Shown piece by piece: positions 32,932-42,000 of a stretch of 64,000 nucleotides of DNA. The notes beneath the pieces were generated by a model. The model did not search any database, was not told where the DNA came from, and saw only the letters and a list, made by a program, of their open reading frames with translations. The stretch's first letter is position 1. Each line of letters opens with the position of its first letter. Source of the stretch: DAOUAG01 sp034432935. Its GTDB lineage: Bacteria; Chloroflexota; Dehalococcoidia; SM23-28-2; RBG-16-64-32. Position numbers and translations under genes: made by a program. The stretch is from positions 47,611 through 111,610 of the forward strand of contig DAOUBD010000048.1 of the NCBI GenBank assembly GCA_034432935.1, read 5' to 3'.

Positions 32932-34602
32932 GTGCTGACCGGCCGTTGCCGCTGGTGGGGTTGGGGTGAGGAGGGGAAGTCGTACCACATCGCCGACCCC
33001 GAACGCTTCTGGGGCTATCTGGGGGCGCGGCTCGGCCCGCTTGCGCCGGCGCGCCGCATCAGCTCCCTTGAGGAGATACGGCTTCCGCCTTCGCGACTGC
33101 CAGCGCAGGCGGAGCGTGCGTTGCGCAGCGCCGCCAGTGGTGGCGTCGATGTGGACGCGGCCGTCCGCGCGGTGTTCAGCATGGGCAAGAGCTACCGGGA
33201 CCTGGTGCGGGTCCGCCGGGGAGAGGTACCGAACCCGACTGATGCTGTGGTGCGCCCGGCCAGCGAGAAAGAGGTCAGCGCGGTGCTGGAGGTCGCGCAG
33301 CGGGAAGGCCTCAGCGTCATCCCCTTCGGCGGCGGCACCTCCGTTGTCGGCGGCGTCGAGCCGCGGCCTGGGGCTCCCGCGGTCACGCTGGACCTTGCGC
33401 TCCTCAGCGGAGTGAGTCGCATCGACCGCGAATCGATGACGGCCACGGTGATGCCGGGCACGCTGGGGCCGGAGCTGGAACGCCAGTTGGCCGCGGCGGG
33501 GCTGACCCTCGGCCATTTTCCGCAGTCCTTCGAGTTCTCCACCGTGGGCGGATGGATCGCCACCCGGTCCTCAGGCCAGCAGTCTACTCTATACGGGAAG
33601 ATCGAGGAGATGGTGCAGGGGTTGCGGTTGGCCTGTCCTGGTGGCGTGCTGACGACGCCGGCGGTGCCGGCAGCCGCCGCCGGCCCCGACCTGACCCAGG
33701 TCATCGCCGGGTCTGAGGGCACGCTGGGCGTCATAACAGAGGCCGTCCTTAGGGTGTCTCCGTTGCCGGAGGCGAGGGACCTGAGGGGGTACCTCGTGCC
33801 CCGCTTCGAGGCCGGTGTGGCGGCGGCGCGGGAGATCATGCAGGCGGGGCTAAGGCCAGCCGTCCTGCGCCTCTCTGACGAGGCAGAGACGGCCGCCACC
33901 TTGGCCATGCGGGCGCCGGCCGAGGGGCTGGCGGGTCTAAAGGAGCGGCTCGGCCGGTGGTACCTTTCACGCAAAGGGCTGATCCTGGAGCAGGCGGCCG
34001 TTATGATCCTGGGGTTCGAGGGCGCCGAGGCGGACGTGCGCTACCAGAAGGCAGCCGCCAAGGCCATCCTGCGCCGGAGCGGCGCCGTCTCCCTCGGGCG
34101 CGGGGCTGGAGAGGCGTGGCGCCGCGGCCGCTACGAGGCCCCCTACCTGCGCGACCTTCTGTTGGACCACGGGGTGATGGTCGATACACTGGAGACCGCT
34201 GTGACCTGGGACCGCTACCTCCCGGTTTACCGACGGGTGGCCGGCGCCATCCGGGATGCCCTGGGGGACAGCGGGATGGTGATGGCCCACCTTTCCCACG
34301 CTTACCGTGATGGCGGGTCCATCTACTACACGTTCCTCGCCGCCCAGGAGAGGGGGCGCGAGATGGAACAGTGGCAACGGGTCAAGGTGGCGGCCACTAG
34401 GGCCATCGTCGAAGCTGGCGGGGCCCTGAGCCATCATCATGGGATCGGGGCCGATCACCGGCCTTGGATGGCCCAGTACCTCGGGTCTTCCGGGGCCCGG
34501 CTCCTGGCGGCGATGAAAGATGCCCTGGACCCCGCAGGCATCATGAACCCCGGCAAGCTTGTGCCAGAGCTCCCCGGGCCGGAGAATCAGGTCTTGGGAT
34601 AA
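32932..34602 (+). CDS. FAD-linked oxidase, alkyl-dihydroxyacetonephosphate-synthase-like
   Basis: A 556-residue flavoprotein of the vanillyl-alcohol-oxidase fold. Residues 6-12 (RWWGWG) and the start are typical of alkylglycerone-phosphate synthase relatives; the FAD-PP loop is VIPFGGGTSVVGG (about 120-132), EGTLGVITEAVLRV follows, and SHHHGIG (about 502-508) matches the His-rich active-site motif of AGPS. AGPS exchanges the acyl chain of acyl-DHAP for a fatty alcohol to make ether lipid. A GTG start with GAGGAGG upstream is chosen. It overlaps glpD by one base, as in the mycobacterial Rv2249c-Rv2252 type neighbourhood. D-lactate/glycolate-like oxidase is the main alternative. Confidence 0.8.
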   Translation: MLTGRCRWWGWGEEGKSYHIADPERFWGYLGARLGPLAPARRISSLEEIRLPPSRLPAQAERALRSAASGGVDVDAAVRAVFSMGKSYRDLVRVRRGEVPNPTDAVVRPASEKEVSAVLEVAQREGLSVIPFGGGTSVVGGVEPRPGAPAVTLDLALLSGVSRIDRESMTATVMPGTLGPELERQLAAAGLTLGHFPQSFEFSTVGGWIATRSSGQQSTLYGKIEEMVQGLRLACPGGVLTTPAVPAAAAGPDLTQVIAGSEGTLGVITEAVLRVSPLPEARDLRGYLVPRFEAGVAAAREIMQAGLRPAVLRLSDEAETAATLAMRAPAEGLAGLKERLGRWYLSRKGLILEQAAVMILGFEGAEADVRYQKAAAKAILRRSGAVSLGRGAGEAWRRGRYEAPYLRDLLLDHGVMVDTLETAVTWDRYLPVYRRVAGAIRDALGDSGMVMAHLSHAYRDGGSIYYTFLAAQERGREMEQWQRVKVAATRAIVEAGGALSHHHGIGADHRPWMAQYLGSSGARLLAAMKDALDPAGIMNPGKLVPELPGPENQVLG

Positions 34603-36260
34603 TGACCACGACACGGGCCCAAGCCCTGGAACGTCTTGAGCGAGAGAGCTTCGACATCGCCGTAGTGGGAGGGGGCATCACCGGCGCTGGCATCGCCCGC
34701 GATGCTGCTATGCGGGGCCTCGCCGTAGCGTTGGTGGAGAAGGGAGACTTCGCCTCGGGCACCAGCAGCCGGTCCTCCCGCCTCATCCATGGCGGCCTGC
34801 GCTATCTGCGCCACAGGCAGATCGGCCTGGTGAGGGAGGCGCTGCGGGAGCGCGGCATGCTGCTTCGCCTGGCGCCCCACTTGGTGCGGCCCATCGCCTT
34901 CGTCTTGCCGGTGTATCGGGACAGCCGCGACGCCCCGCTGCTCCTGCGTCTCGGCCTGGCCGGCTACGACGCTTTGGCTGGCACCCTAGGCATCGGCTGG
35001 CATCGCGCCCTCTCGCCCGAGCAGACGCTGCGGGCCGAGCCATCCCTCCGCCCTGAGGGGCTGCGGGCCGGCTTTCGCTACTTCGATGCCGTTACCAACG
35101 ACGCCCGCCTGACCATCACCGTTGTGGTCTCTGCCCTGCGCCTGGGCGCAGCGGCCGTGAACTACGTGGAGGCTGTGGGCTTTGAGAGGCTAGGGGGCAG
35201 GGTCGCCGGTGTCCAGTACCGTGATCTGGTGGGCGGAAAGGAGGGCCTCCTCCGGGCAAAGGTGGTGGTCTGCGCGGCGGGCCCCTGGACCGACCAGGTG
35301 CGGGCCTTGGCCGGCCGGCCACCGCTACTGCGTCCCACTAAGGGCATTCACATCGTCGTCCCCAGGGCCAGGCTCCCGGTGAACTCAGCAGTGGCCTTCG
35401 GGGAGGGAGAGCGGATCATATTCGCTGTCCCCCACGGCGTCCACACCTACATCGGCACTACGGACACCGACTTTCAGGGGGACGCCAGCGACGCCTGGGC
35501 CGACGCCGGAGATGTGCGCTATCTGCTCGACGCCGCCAACGCCACCTTCACCACTGGCCTCACCCCCGAAGACGTCGTAGCCACCTGGGCAGGGGTGCGT
35601 CCTCTACTCAAGGCCGAGGGTTCGCCCTCCGATGTCTCCCGCGACTACGAGATCCTGGACGGCCCGCCGGGCCTGTACACCATCTGCGGGGGAAAACTGA
35701 CCACCTTCCGCTCCATGGCGGAGCACCTGCTGGATCATATCATCGAACGAGAGGGGAGCCGGTTCTCCCAGCGGCTCGGACGCTGCCGCACGGAGAGGGA
35801 GCCGCTTCCCGGCGGCACCACTGGGGACTTCCCGCAGTACCGGAAGGGCCTGTTGGGGGCCCTGGAGGAGGCCTGGGGCATCCCTCAAGCTAGCGCGGAT
35901 CGTCTCCTATCGGCCTTCGGGGCAGAGCACGTGCGAGTGCTGGCTTTGGCGGCACGGCAGCCGGAGCTGCTGGAGCCGCTGGCAAGCGGCCCAGCCCTGG
36001 CGGCCGAAGCTGCCTACGCCGTCCGCGAGGAGATGGCAGTGACGCTGGAGGATGTGTTGCACCGCCGGCTGGATGTGATGCTCTTCGGCCAGGGCGCCCA
36101 CGCGGCTCTCGCCGCCCAGGCAGCCCGCATCGTGGGCGGCGAGCTGGGTTGGAGCCCGGAAGAATCGGAACGCCAGGCGGCTGCCTACCTCGGTGCGGCC
36201 GCGCGAATGCTTGCCTTTCGCCCAGGCGGGGGTGCTCCGGCGGCAGAGACCAAGGCGTGA
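34602..36260 (+). CDS. glpD: FAD-dependent glycerol-3-phosphate dehydrogenase
   Basis: A 552-residue enzyme oxidising glycerol 3-phosphate to dihydroxyacetone phosphate, delivering electrons to quinone at the membrane. FAD motif GGGITGAGIARDAAMRG (about 23-39) and GTSSRSSRLIHGGLRYL (about 51-67) are family signatures; CGGKLTTFRSMAEH occurs later in the FAD domain, with a helical C-terminal domain. It overlaps the preceding AGPS-like gene by one base (TAATG) and the following kinase by four (GTGA), so all three are translationally linked. In this context it may provide DHAP for lipid head-group synthesis or simply recycle glycerol phosphate. Confidence 0.93.
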   Translation: MTTTRAQALERLERESFDIAVVGGGITGAGIARDAAMRGLAVALVEKGDFASGTSSRSSRLIHGGLRYLRHRQIGLVREALRERGMLLRLAPHLVRPIAFVLPVYRDSRDAPLLLRLGLAGYDALAGTLGIGWHRALSPEQTLRAEPSLRPEGLRAGFRYFDAVTNDARLTITVVVSALRLGAAAVNYVEAVGFERLGGRVAGVQYRDLVGGKEGLLRAKVVVCAAGPWTDQVRALAGRPPLLRPTKGIHIVVPRARLPVNSAVAFGEGERIIFAVPHGVHTYIGTTDTDFQGDASDAWADAGDVRYLLDAANATFTTGLTPEDVVATWAGVRPLLKAEGSPSDVSRDYEILDGPPGLYTICGGKLTTFRSMAEHLLDHIIEREGSRFSQRLGRCRTEREPLPGGTTGDFPQYRKGLLGALEEAWGIPQASADRLLSAFGAEHVRVLALAARQPELLEPLASGPALAAEAAYAVREEMAVTLEDVLHRRLDVMLFGQGAHAALAAQAARIVGGELGWSPEESERQAAAYLGAAARMLAFRPGGGAPAAETKA

Positions 36261-37186
36261 CGGCAGCCTGCCTCCTGATCGTCAACCCGCGTTCCGCCAA
36301 TGGGTCCACCGGCCGCCGCTGGGGGGAGATACAGGCCGCCCTGGCGCGCGTGCTGCCGGCTTTCGATGCGGTCTTCACGGAGCATCCGGGGCACGCCACG
36401 CTGCTGGCGCGGGACGCCTCCCGCACCTACAAGACCGTGGTGGCGGTCGGCGGCGATGGCACCATCAACGAGGTGGCGAACGGGCTGATGGCCGAAGGGC
36501 CAGGGGCCTCGGGCGCGGCGCTGGGCGTCATACCCAGGGGCACCGGCAGCGACTTCGTGCGTACCCTGGGCATCCCCCACGATCTCTTGGGCGCCGCCCG
36601 GGTGTTGGCCGCGGGTGAGCGACGGCCCCTGGATGTGGGCCGGGCCCAGGTGACGGGCCCCGATGGCAAGCCGCTGATCCGCTTCTTCATCAACGAGGCC
36701 GAGGTAGGGATGGGGGCCGCCGTGAGCGATGCCGTGAACCGGTCGTCAAAGCGCTTCGGGGCTCTGAGCTTCTGGTGGGGCATCCTGGCCACCATGCTGC
36801 GCTACCGCGACCGCCAGGTCAGCTTCCGCCTCGACGGCGGCCCGGCCGAGGACGTCGTCATCAACAACGTCTGGATCGCCAACGGGCGTTTTTCCGGCGG
36901 CGGCATGAAATCGGCGCCCCGGGCCCAGCCCGACGATGGATTAATGGACATCGTCATGGTGACCCATGCTGGCCCGCTCCTCCGGCTGCGGACGCTTTTG
37001 GGTCTGCGCAGCGGACGGTTCGCGGCTCTGCCCCACGTGCGCTATCGGCGTGCCCGGCGGGTCGAAGTCCTCTCGGAAACCTCCGTCCCGGTCGAGGTGG
37101 AAGGCGAGCTGGTGGGCGAGACTCCGGCAGTGTTCGATCTGCTCCCGCAGGCCATATCGGTCATCGCGCCGCCGGCTTCGGCCTGA
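36257..37186 (+). CDS. Diacylglycerol-kinase-like lipid kinase (DagK/YegS family)
   Basis: A 309-residue ATP-dependent lipid kinase. NPRSANG (about 10-16), VVAVGGDGTINEVANGL (about 61-77, the GGDGT nucleotide motif), GVIPRGTGSDFVRTL, and NNVWIANGRFSGGGMKSAP are the typical blocks. It phosphorylates diacylglycerol, a ceramide-like or an ether glyceride. The GTG start at 36257 overlaps the glpD stop. The end of the operon is followed by 190 bases with no gene. Confidence 0.9.
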   Translation: MTAACLLIVNPRSANGSTGRRWGEIQAALARVLPAFDAVFTEHPGHATLLARDASRTYKTVVAVGGDGTINEVANGLMAEGPGASGAALGVIPRGTGSDFVRTLGIPHDLLGAARVLAAGERRPLDVGRAQVTGPDGKPLIRFFINEAEVGMGAAVSDAVNRSSKRFGALSFWWGILATMLRYRDRQVSFRLDGGPAEDVVINNVWIANGRFSGGGMKSAPRAQPDDGLMDIVMVTHAGPLLRLRTLLGLRSGRFAALPHVRYRRARRVEVLSETSVPVEVEGELVGETPAVFDLLPQAISVIAPPASA

Positions 37187-37376
37187 GCCCGCCGCGGCGG
37201 CCAGGCCCTGTCCCGAGGTCACATCTCTCGGAATAGTTGCTGCCCTTAAGGCACGCCCCGCCCCTATGCCGAATCCATAACGGCTGATTCATGCGGCCGA
37301 CAAGCGCCCGAGCCCATGATGAGATCAGAAAGGTGCGCCCGGCCCTGCTGGCGGCCGGGAGAGAGGTAAGCCAGAT

Positions 37377-38375
37377 ATGATCGCGCGGTTGAAGCGGATG
37401 CGGCCCAGTGCCAGCGGTCCTCTATTGGACCGGATCATGGTCTGGTCCGGCAGCCTCCTCGTGGTGGCCATCCTGGCCTTTGGCGCCTACTACTACATCG
37501 ACCAGAGGGGTGGTTCTGCCTCCTCAGGCAGCACCCTCCTGGACCGGGAGGTGGCCCGGCTCGAAGAAGCTGTGCGCGCTAGTCCTGGCGACGCAGTGCT
37601 CCGGATCTCGCTGGCCGAGGCCTATCTCTCGGCGTCCCGGCCCTTGGATGCCGTCGGCCAGTTCCAGGCGGCGTTGGAGCTGGACACAACGCGTGTCGAC
37701 GCCGTGGTTGGGCTGGGACGCGCCTATATGGCTGCTGGCGACCACGCCAGCGCCCGGCCGGAGTTCGAGAAAGTGGTGGAGATGGCCAACCAGGGGGTGA
37801 TGGCGTCCGAGATCGTGGAGACGGCGCACTACTATCTTGGAGAGATCTCCCTCCTTGAACAGCAGGCGCAAGACGCCGTGACCCATCTGGAAGCGGCGGT
37901 AGCCATCGACTCCTCGGACGCCGACGCGTGGCACCTTTTGGGGCGGGCCTACCGGGCGAGCGGCGACCCAGACAAGGCCATCGAGGCGCTATCTCGAGCG
38001 GTCCTGTTCGTACCCAACTACCAAGAAGCGTATGAAGAGCTGGCGCTTGCCTATGATCAGAAGGGCCTAGCGGGAGAAGCCCAGTATGCCCGGGGCATGG
38101 TCGCCTATTCGAAGCGGGAATACGGCAAGGCCGTGCGAGAGCTAAGGGAAGCTGTGCAGGCCTCCCCTGGCTTCGCCAACGCTTACGCTGGCCTGGGACT
38201 GGCTTTGGAAGGCAGCGGGTCCCGCGAGGATGCCGTAAACGCCTTCCGCAAGGCGCTGGAGCTGGATGCCGGGAACTTCACCGCCCAGTCTGGGCTGGCC
38301 CGACTGGGTGCCTTGCCGGCGCCCTCCGCCGCCTTCCCTCACCCGACGGTTGCGCCAGAGGGGGTGAACCCATGA
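37377..38375 (+). CDS. Membrane-anchored TPR protein
   Basis: A 332-residue protein with one N-terminal membrane helix (about 20-42) and about seven tetratricopeptide repeats covering residues 58-315 (for example DAWHLLGRAYRASGDPDKAIEAL and YGKAVRELREAVQASPG). The repeats face the outside if the positive-inside rule holds (RLKRMR before the helix). TPR proteins here usually scaffold assembly; its position at the head of the cytochrome island and a second TPR protein at 44067 suggest a role in cytochrome assembly. It overlaps the next gene by four bases. Confidence 0.85.
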   Translation: MIARLKRMRPSASGPLLDRIMVWSGSLLVVAILAFGAYYYIDQRGGSASSGSTLLDREVARLEEAVRASPGDAVLRISLAEAYLSASRPLDAVGQFQAALELDTTRVDAVVGLGRAYMAAGDHASARPEFEKVVEMANQGVMASEIVETAHYYLGEISLLEQQAQDAVTHLEAAVAIDSSDADAWHLLGRAYRASGDPDKAIEALSRAVLFVPNYQEAYEELALAYDQKGLAGEAQYARGMVAYSKREYGKAVRELREAVQASPGFANAYAGLGLALEGSGSREDAVNAFRKALELDAGNFTAQSGLARLGALPAPSAAFPHPTVAPEGVNP

Positions 38376-39415
38376 GCAGCACGGATTGGCCACAGCAGGG
38401 CCCTGTTGGGCAGCCGCCCGGGGGCATACGCCTGCCCTTCCCCGTCAAGTTGGCCCTTACCATCTCCATGCTGGCGGCCTTGGGGTGGGTGATCCTCACC
38501 GCTGCCCAGTACTGCCGGAGCGGCAAACCGCTGAGCGAGCTGCCTTCGGTGCCGGGGCCTGTGGCCGGCATGTTCAACACCCCGGCCCAGTTCTCTGGCG
38601 CGCTGGAAGCTGTGCAACGGCCGCTGGGTGTGGCCGTCGCCCCAGACGGGAAGGTGTACGTCACCGAGAGCGCCGGCGAGCGGAAGATTCACGTCTTTGA
38701 CAGATCTGGCGCCGAACTATTCGCCTTCGCTCCGCCTGGCGAGGACGCCAGCTCCCGTGTCCCGCTCTACGTGGCCGTCAGCCCGTCTGGCCAGGTCTAC
38801 GTTAGCGATCGGCATGCCCAGACCATCAACATCTACAGCGCGTCCGGGGAGCTCCTATCGGCCTTTGAGCCGGAGGGCGTGCCGGCGGAACAGTGGCACC
38901 CCATGGGCGTAGCCTTCGACACGGAGGGCAACCTGTATGTCACAGACGTGTCCGACGGTCAGCACCGGGTCATGGTCTTTGACCAGCAGGGCAACCTGAA
39001 GCTGCAGTTCGGCTCAGAGGGCGTGGACAAGGGACAGTTCTGGTATCCCAACGGCATCGCCGTCGACAGGAAGGGCCGCATCTACGTGGCGGACAGCAAC
39101 AACGGCCGGGTGCAGGTCTTCGATAAGGACGGCAACCTGCTTTACGTCATCCCTCGTGGATACGCTTCTGGTGATTTGGCGATGCCCCGGGGCCTAGCGC
39201 TGGATGACAAAGGTCATCTGTTTGTGGCGGACACCACGGCCCATGTAGTGAAGGTCTACGACGTGTCAGGGGATCGCCCGACGTACGTGACAGACATCGG
39301 CGGTCCTGGCAGGGGCGACGGCCAGTTCCGTTTCCCCAACGGTGTGGCAGTGGTCGACAACCAGATCTACATCACGGACAGGGAGAATGGCCGCGTGCAG
39401 ATCTGGAGCTACTGA
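38372..39415 (+). CDS. NHL-repeat beta-propeller protein with N-terminal membrane anchor
   Basis: A 347-residue protein. A membrane helix at about 28-47 is followed by about six NHL/YWTD-like blades between residues 80 and 345, each with a pattern such as PxGVAxDxxGxxYVTDSxNxRxxVFDxxG (for example PNGIAVDRKGRIYVADSNN and FPNGVAVVDNQIYITD). The propeller should lie outside the membrane. It starts in an ATGA overlap with the TPR gene. Propellers of this kind pair with multihaem cytochromes in several metal- and sulfur-respiring bacteria; here it directly precedes two cytochrome genes. Binding partner unknown. Confidence 0.87.
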   Translation: MSSTDWPQQGPVGQPPGGIRLPFPVKLALTISMLAALGWVILTAAQYCRSGKPLSELPSVPGPVAGMFNTPAQFSGALEAVQRPLGVAVAPDGKVYVTESAGERKIHVFDRSGAELFAFAPPGEDASSRVPLYVAVSPSGQVYVSDRHAQTINIYSASGELLSAFEPEGVPAEQWHPMGVAFDTEGNLYVTDVSDGQHRVMVFDQQGNLKLQFGSEGVDKGQFWYPNGIAVDRKGRIYVADSNNGRVQVFDKDGNLLYVIPRGYASGDLAMPRGLALDDKGHLFVADTTAHVVKVYDVSGDRPTYVTDIGGPGRGDGQFRFPNGVAVVDNQIYITDRENGRVQIWSY

Positions 39416-39565
39416 AGCACCAAGCTGCGCTCTTGAAGTGGCTCGCTGCCCGGGTCACCGTCCGGCAGCGGCGGGCAGGCAGCTAGAGAGGAGGTGACCT
39501 GGCACTAAGTTATGGCGAAAACCTAACCGTGGCGGGCCAATATGGCAAAGAAGGGAGGAGGTGAG

Positions 39566-40606
39566 ATGTTTCGAAGACTGTCGTTGATCGCTCCAGTCCT
39601 GCTTGTGCTGGCCTTAGCAGTGCTGGCGCTGCCTAGCGGTTCGGCCAGCGCCGATGGAGGGCCTCACATCAAGGGCTGGGGCGCAACGCCTGATGATTGC
39701 GCGGCTTGCCACCGGGCCCACCGGGGCGCGGCCGAGCCCCTGCTGGTGACGGAGGAAGACCTCCTGTGCCTGTCCTGCCACGGCGACTCAGCCATGGGCT
39801 CTGACGTCAACGTGTCGGCAGGCACGGAGGAGGACACCGGCGAAGCGCTACGCGGCGGCGGGTTCAGCAACGCCCGGATCAAAACGGACGACCCGTCGCT
39901 ACCCCCGTCGGCAACCATCCTTGCGTTGCCAGCTCCGGGCGAGCCCACCCAGTCCAGTCACAGCCTGGATAGCTCCGCCCAGACCATCTGGGGCTACGGA
40001 GATATCTCCGCTACGGCTGACCCTGGGCGGACGGGCTTCGGCCTGGCCTGCGGGAAGTGCCACGATCCCCACGGTAGCGGCAACTACCGGGCCCTGCGCA
40101 CAACCCCCGCTGGTCTGCTGGAGTACGGCCAACCCAGACCGTCGTGGATGCCCGACCTGACGGGCCTGCTGGCCGATGAGTCACCCAAGCAGTACAGCAT
40201 CAGCGACTACTGGCAGGTGACCTACACCGACCAGTGGGTAGACTCCAATGGCGACAACATCGCCGACCAGGAGACCACCGGCCGCCAGGTGGGCAAGTGG
40301 TGCACCACGTGCCACACCCGTTACTGGGCGAGCACCGGCTCCGCCGACACTGACAGTGGCGACGCCATCTTTGCTTACCGGCACACCACCAACCCTGAGG
40401 GCCGGGATACCCACGGCAGGGCTGGCGCCGTCACCCTCAGCGGCAGTTGTCTCAAGTGCCACGTCGCCCACGGCAGCAACGCCACGATGGGTTACAACTC
40501 CGGCCAAGTCGAGAACCCGGACGGGACCGTCGGCAGCGGCGCCAACAACAGCAAGCTTCTGAAGATGGATAACCGCGGCATCTGTCAGAAGTGCCACAAC
40601 AAGTAG
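39566..40606 (+). CDS. Hexahaem c-type cytochrome, secreted
   Basis: A 346-residue protein. Signal peptide about 1-29 (hydrophobic core and ASASA cleavage region) is followed by six CxxCH haem sites at residues 45, 68, 162, 246, 295 and 340. Pairs with HDPHG- and HVAHG-like spacing resemble the doubled-CXXCH family. The ATG at 39566 has AGGAGGTGAG just upstream; an ATG at 39542 has no ribosome site. The export route is Sec and maturation would use the Ccs system encoded downstream. It lies between the NHL protein and the octahaem cytochrome, with a strong hairpin (40619-40647) after it. Confidence 0.9.
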   Translation: MFRRLSLIAPVLLVLALAVLALPSGSASADGGPHIKGWGATPDDCAACHRAHRGAAEPLLVTEEDLLCLSCHGDSAMGSDVNVSAGTEEDTGEALRGGGFSNARIKTDDPSLPPSATILALPAPGEPTQSSHSLDSSAQTIWGYGDISATADPGRTGFGLACGKCHDPHGSGNYRALRTTPAGLLEYGQPRPSWMPDLTGLLADESPKQYSISDYWQVTYTDQWVDSNGDNIADQETTGRQVGKWCTTCHTRYWASTGSADTDSGDAIFAYRHTTNPEGRDTHGRAGAVTLSGSCLKCHVAHGSNATMGYNSGQVENPDGTVGSGANNSKLLKMDNRGICQKCHNK

Positions 40607-40618
40607 TGGCGGGTGAGA

Positions 40619-40647
40619 GGCGGAGGGAGGCTCACCCTCCCTCCGCC
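40619..40647 (+). promoter_or_regulatory. Strong 12-bp hairpin between two cytochrome genes
   Basis: GGCGGAGGGAGG (40619-40630) and CCTCCCTCCGCC (40636-40647) pair perfectly around CTCAC. There is no T-run, and the AGGAAGGG before the next start lies after it. It likely modulates read-through or mRNA stability between the hexa- and octahaem genes; the 5' arm also resembles a ribosome-binding sequence. Confidence 0.55.
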
Positions 40648-40683
40648 AGCTCCCTCCGGTGATGAAGGAAGGGCAAGAGACCG

Positions 40684-42000
40684 GTGGCCTTTCGGCGGCT
40701 AGCAAAACTGATAGGAAGAAAGGGGTTGGCCCTGCTGGCCTTCGGAGTCGTGGCGGGCGCCCTTATGCTGCTATACGCTGCGCTCCCCTCCTCGGCAGCG
40801 GGCCCTTTCGAGAACCCCCACGGCCCCTACGGGGTGGCCGCCGAGGAGTGCGCTGCCTGCCACCGCTTGCATTCGGCTGACGGGAGGGAGCTATTGGGGA
40901 CGCCCGAGTCCCAAAGCACCCTGTGCCTGAGCTGTCACGATGGCACTGGCGCTAGCTCCAACGTGGCCGCCGAGTTCAACGACCCCAATGTGCCGCCCAA
41001 CAGTGCGCCGGCCAGCGCCTTCTATTCGCACCCCGCCGTGAACGACACGGACCACGTCAGCGCACAGATCGACGAGTTTGCCGGAGTGTTGAACCGCCAT
41101 TCAGCCTGTACTGATTGCCACAACCCGCATAGCATATCCCCCACTTTTGCCTCCCAGACCAACAGCGGGTGGACAGCTTCCGGTGCGATCTCGGGCTCTA
41201 CCGGGGTGAGCGCCAGCCTCTCCTGGAAGACCCCCCTTTCCTACGAGTACGAGCTGTGTCTGAAGTGCCACAGTCGCTACACCCAACTGCTTTCGTACGC
41301 CAAGGAGTCCTACAAGAAGATGGACAAGGCCGCGGAATTCGATCCGTCAGGCGCCTCTTACCATCCTGTAGAAGCGCCTGGGAGGAACGCTACGTCCCAG
41401 CTCCAGGAAAGCCTGAATGGGGGAAGGCTGTGGCGCTTTTCGGTGGGGTCTACCATTCGCTGTACGAATTGCCACGGGAACTATCAGCTCGTTGGCAACC
41501 CTCCATCGCAGGATTCGCCGCCTGCGGACGCGAGGTTGGCGCCCCACGCCAGTGCCTACCGTGGGCTGCTGATCGCGAACTATCGGGATCGGGACCTGAA
41601 ACCCCGGAATGAGCCGTACCAGCCCTCTGACTTCGCTCTATGTTACCTCTGCCACAGCGAAGCCCCCTTCACCAGCTCGGAGGGAGCTCGGCCAGATACG
41701 AACTTCAAGTACCACGGCAAGCACGTTAGTCGCATCGGTGGCGAGGGGGGCGGAAGCAGCAGTTTGGACATCGACGTTGCGGGAGCCGGACAGGGAAACG
41801 CCATCTGTGCCGAATGCCACTTCCGGGTCCATGGCACCGCTCTGGCCCCCTGGCCCCAGAATCAGAACTATAGCCGGGGCGTGAACTTTGCGCCCAACGT
41901 CCAGCCGTTGCCCGGCCAGCCTGCGCCCCAGTGGTCGGTCACCGATAGGAGCTGTTCCCTAATCTGCCATGGGAAGACACACAATCCGAAGCGATACTAG
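40684..42000 (+). CDS. Octahaem c-type cytochrome with one CX3CH site
   Basis: A 438-residue protein anchored or cleaved near residues 14-39 (hydrophobic segment ending SSAAG). Canonical CxxCH sites start at residues 56, 81, 142, 192, 260, 320 and 375; an eighth, CSLICH, at 424-429 has three residues between the cysteines, a rare haem-binding form. The GTG start at 40684 follows AGGAAGGG. It ends 32 bases inside the start of hemA, so its expression is probably linked to haem synthesis. A role in electron transfer outside the cytoplasm is expected; the partner is not known. Confidence 0.88.
   Translation: MAFRRLAKLIGRKGLALLAFGVVAGALMLLYAALPSSAAGPFENPHGPYGVAAEECAACHRLHSADGRELLGTPESQSTLCLSCHDGTGASSNVAAEFNDPNVPPNSAPASAFYSHPAVNDTDHVSAQIDEFAGVLNRHSACTDCHNPHSISPTFASQTNSGWTASGAISGSTGVSASLSWKTPLSYEYELCLKCHSRYTQLLSYAKESYKKMDKAAEFDPSGASYHPVEAPGRNATSQLQESLNGGRLWRFSVGSTIRCTNCHGNYQLVGNPPSQDSPPADARLAPHASAYRGLLIANYRDRDLKPRNEPYQPSDFALCYLCHSEAPFTSSEGARPDTNFKYHGKHVSRIGGEGGGSSSLDIDVAGAGQGNAICAECHFRVHGTALAPWPQNQNYSRGVNFAPNVQPLPGQPAPQWSVTDRSCSLICHGKTHNPKRY

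Noticed and set aside
39512..39526. A five-codon mini-ORF (ATG GCG AAA ACC TAA) before the hexahaem gene as a leader peptide
   Set aside because: The nearest GAGGAGGT is about 16 bases upstream of the ATG, too far for a good ribosome site, and no attenuator pairing was found.
39416..39565. A riboswitch (cyclic-di-GMP type) before the hexahaem cytochrome
   Set aside because: Such switches occur before multihaem genes in other bacteria, but the conserved core sequences are not present here.
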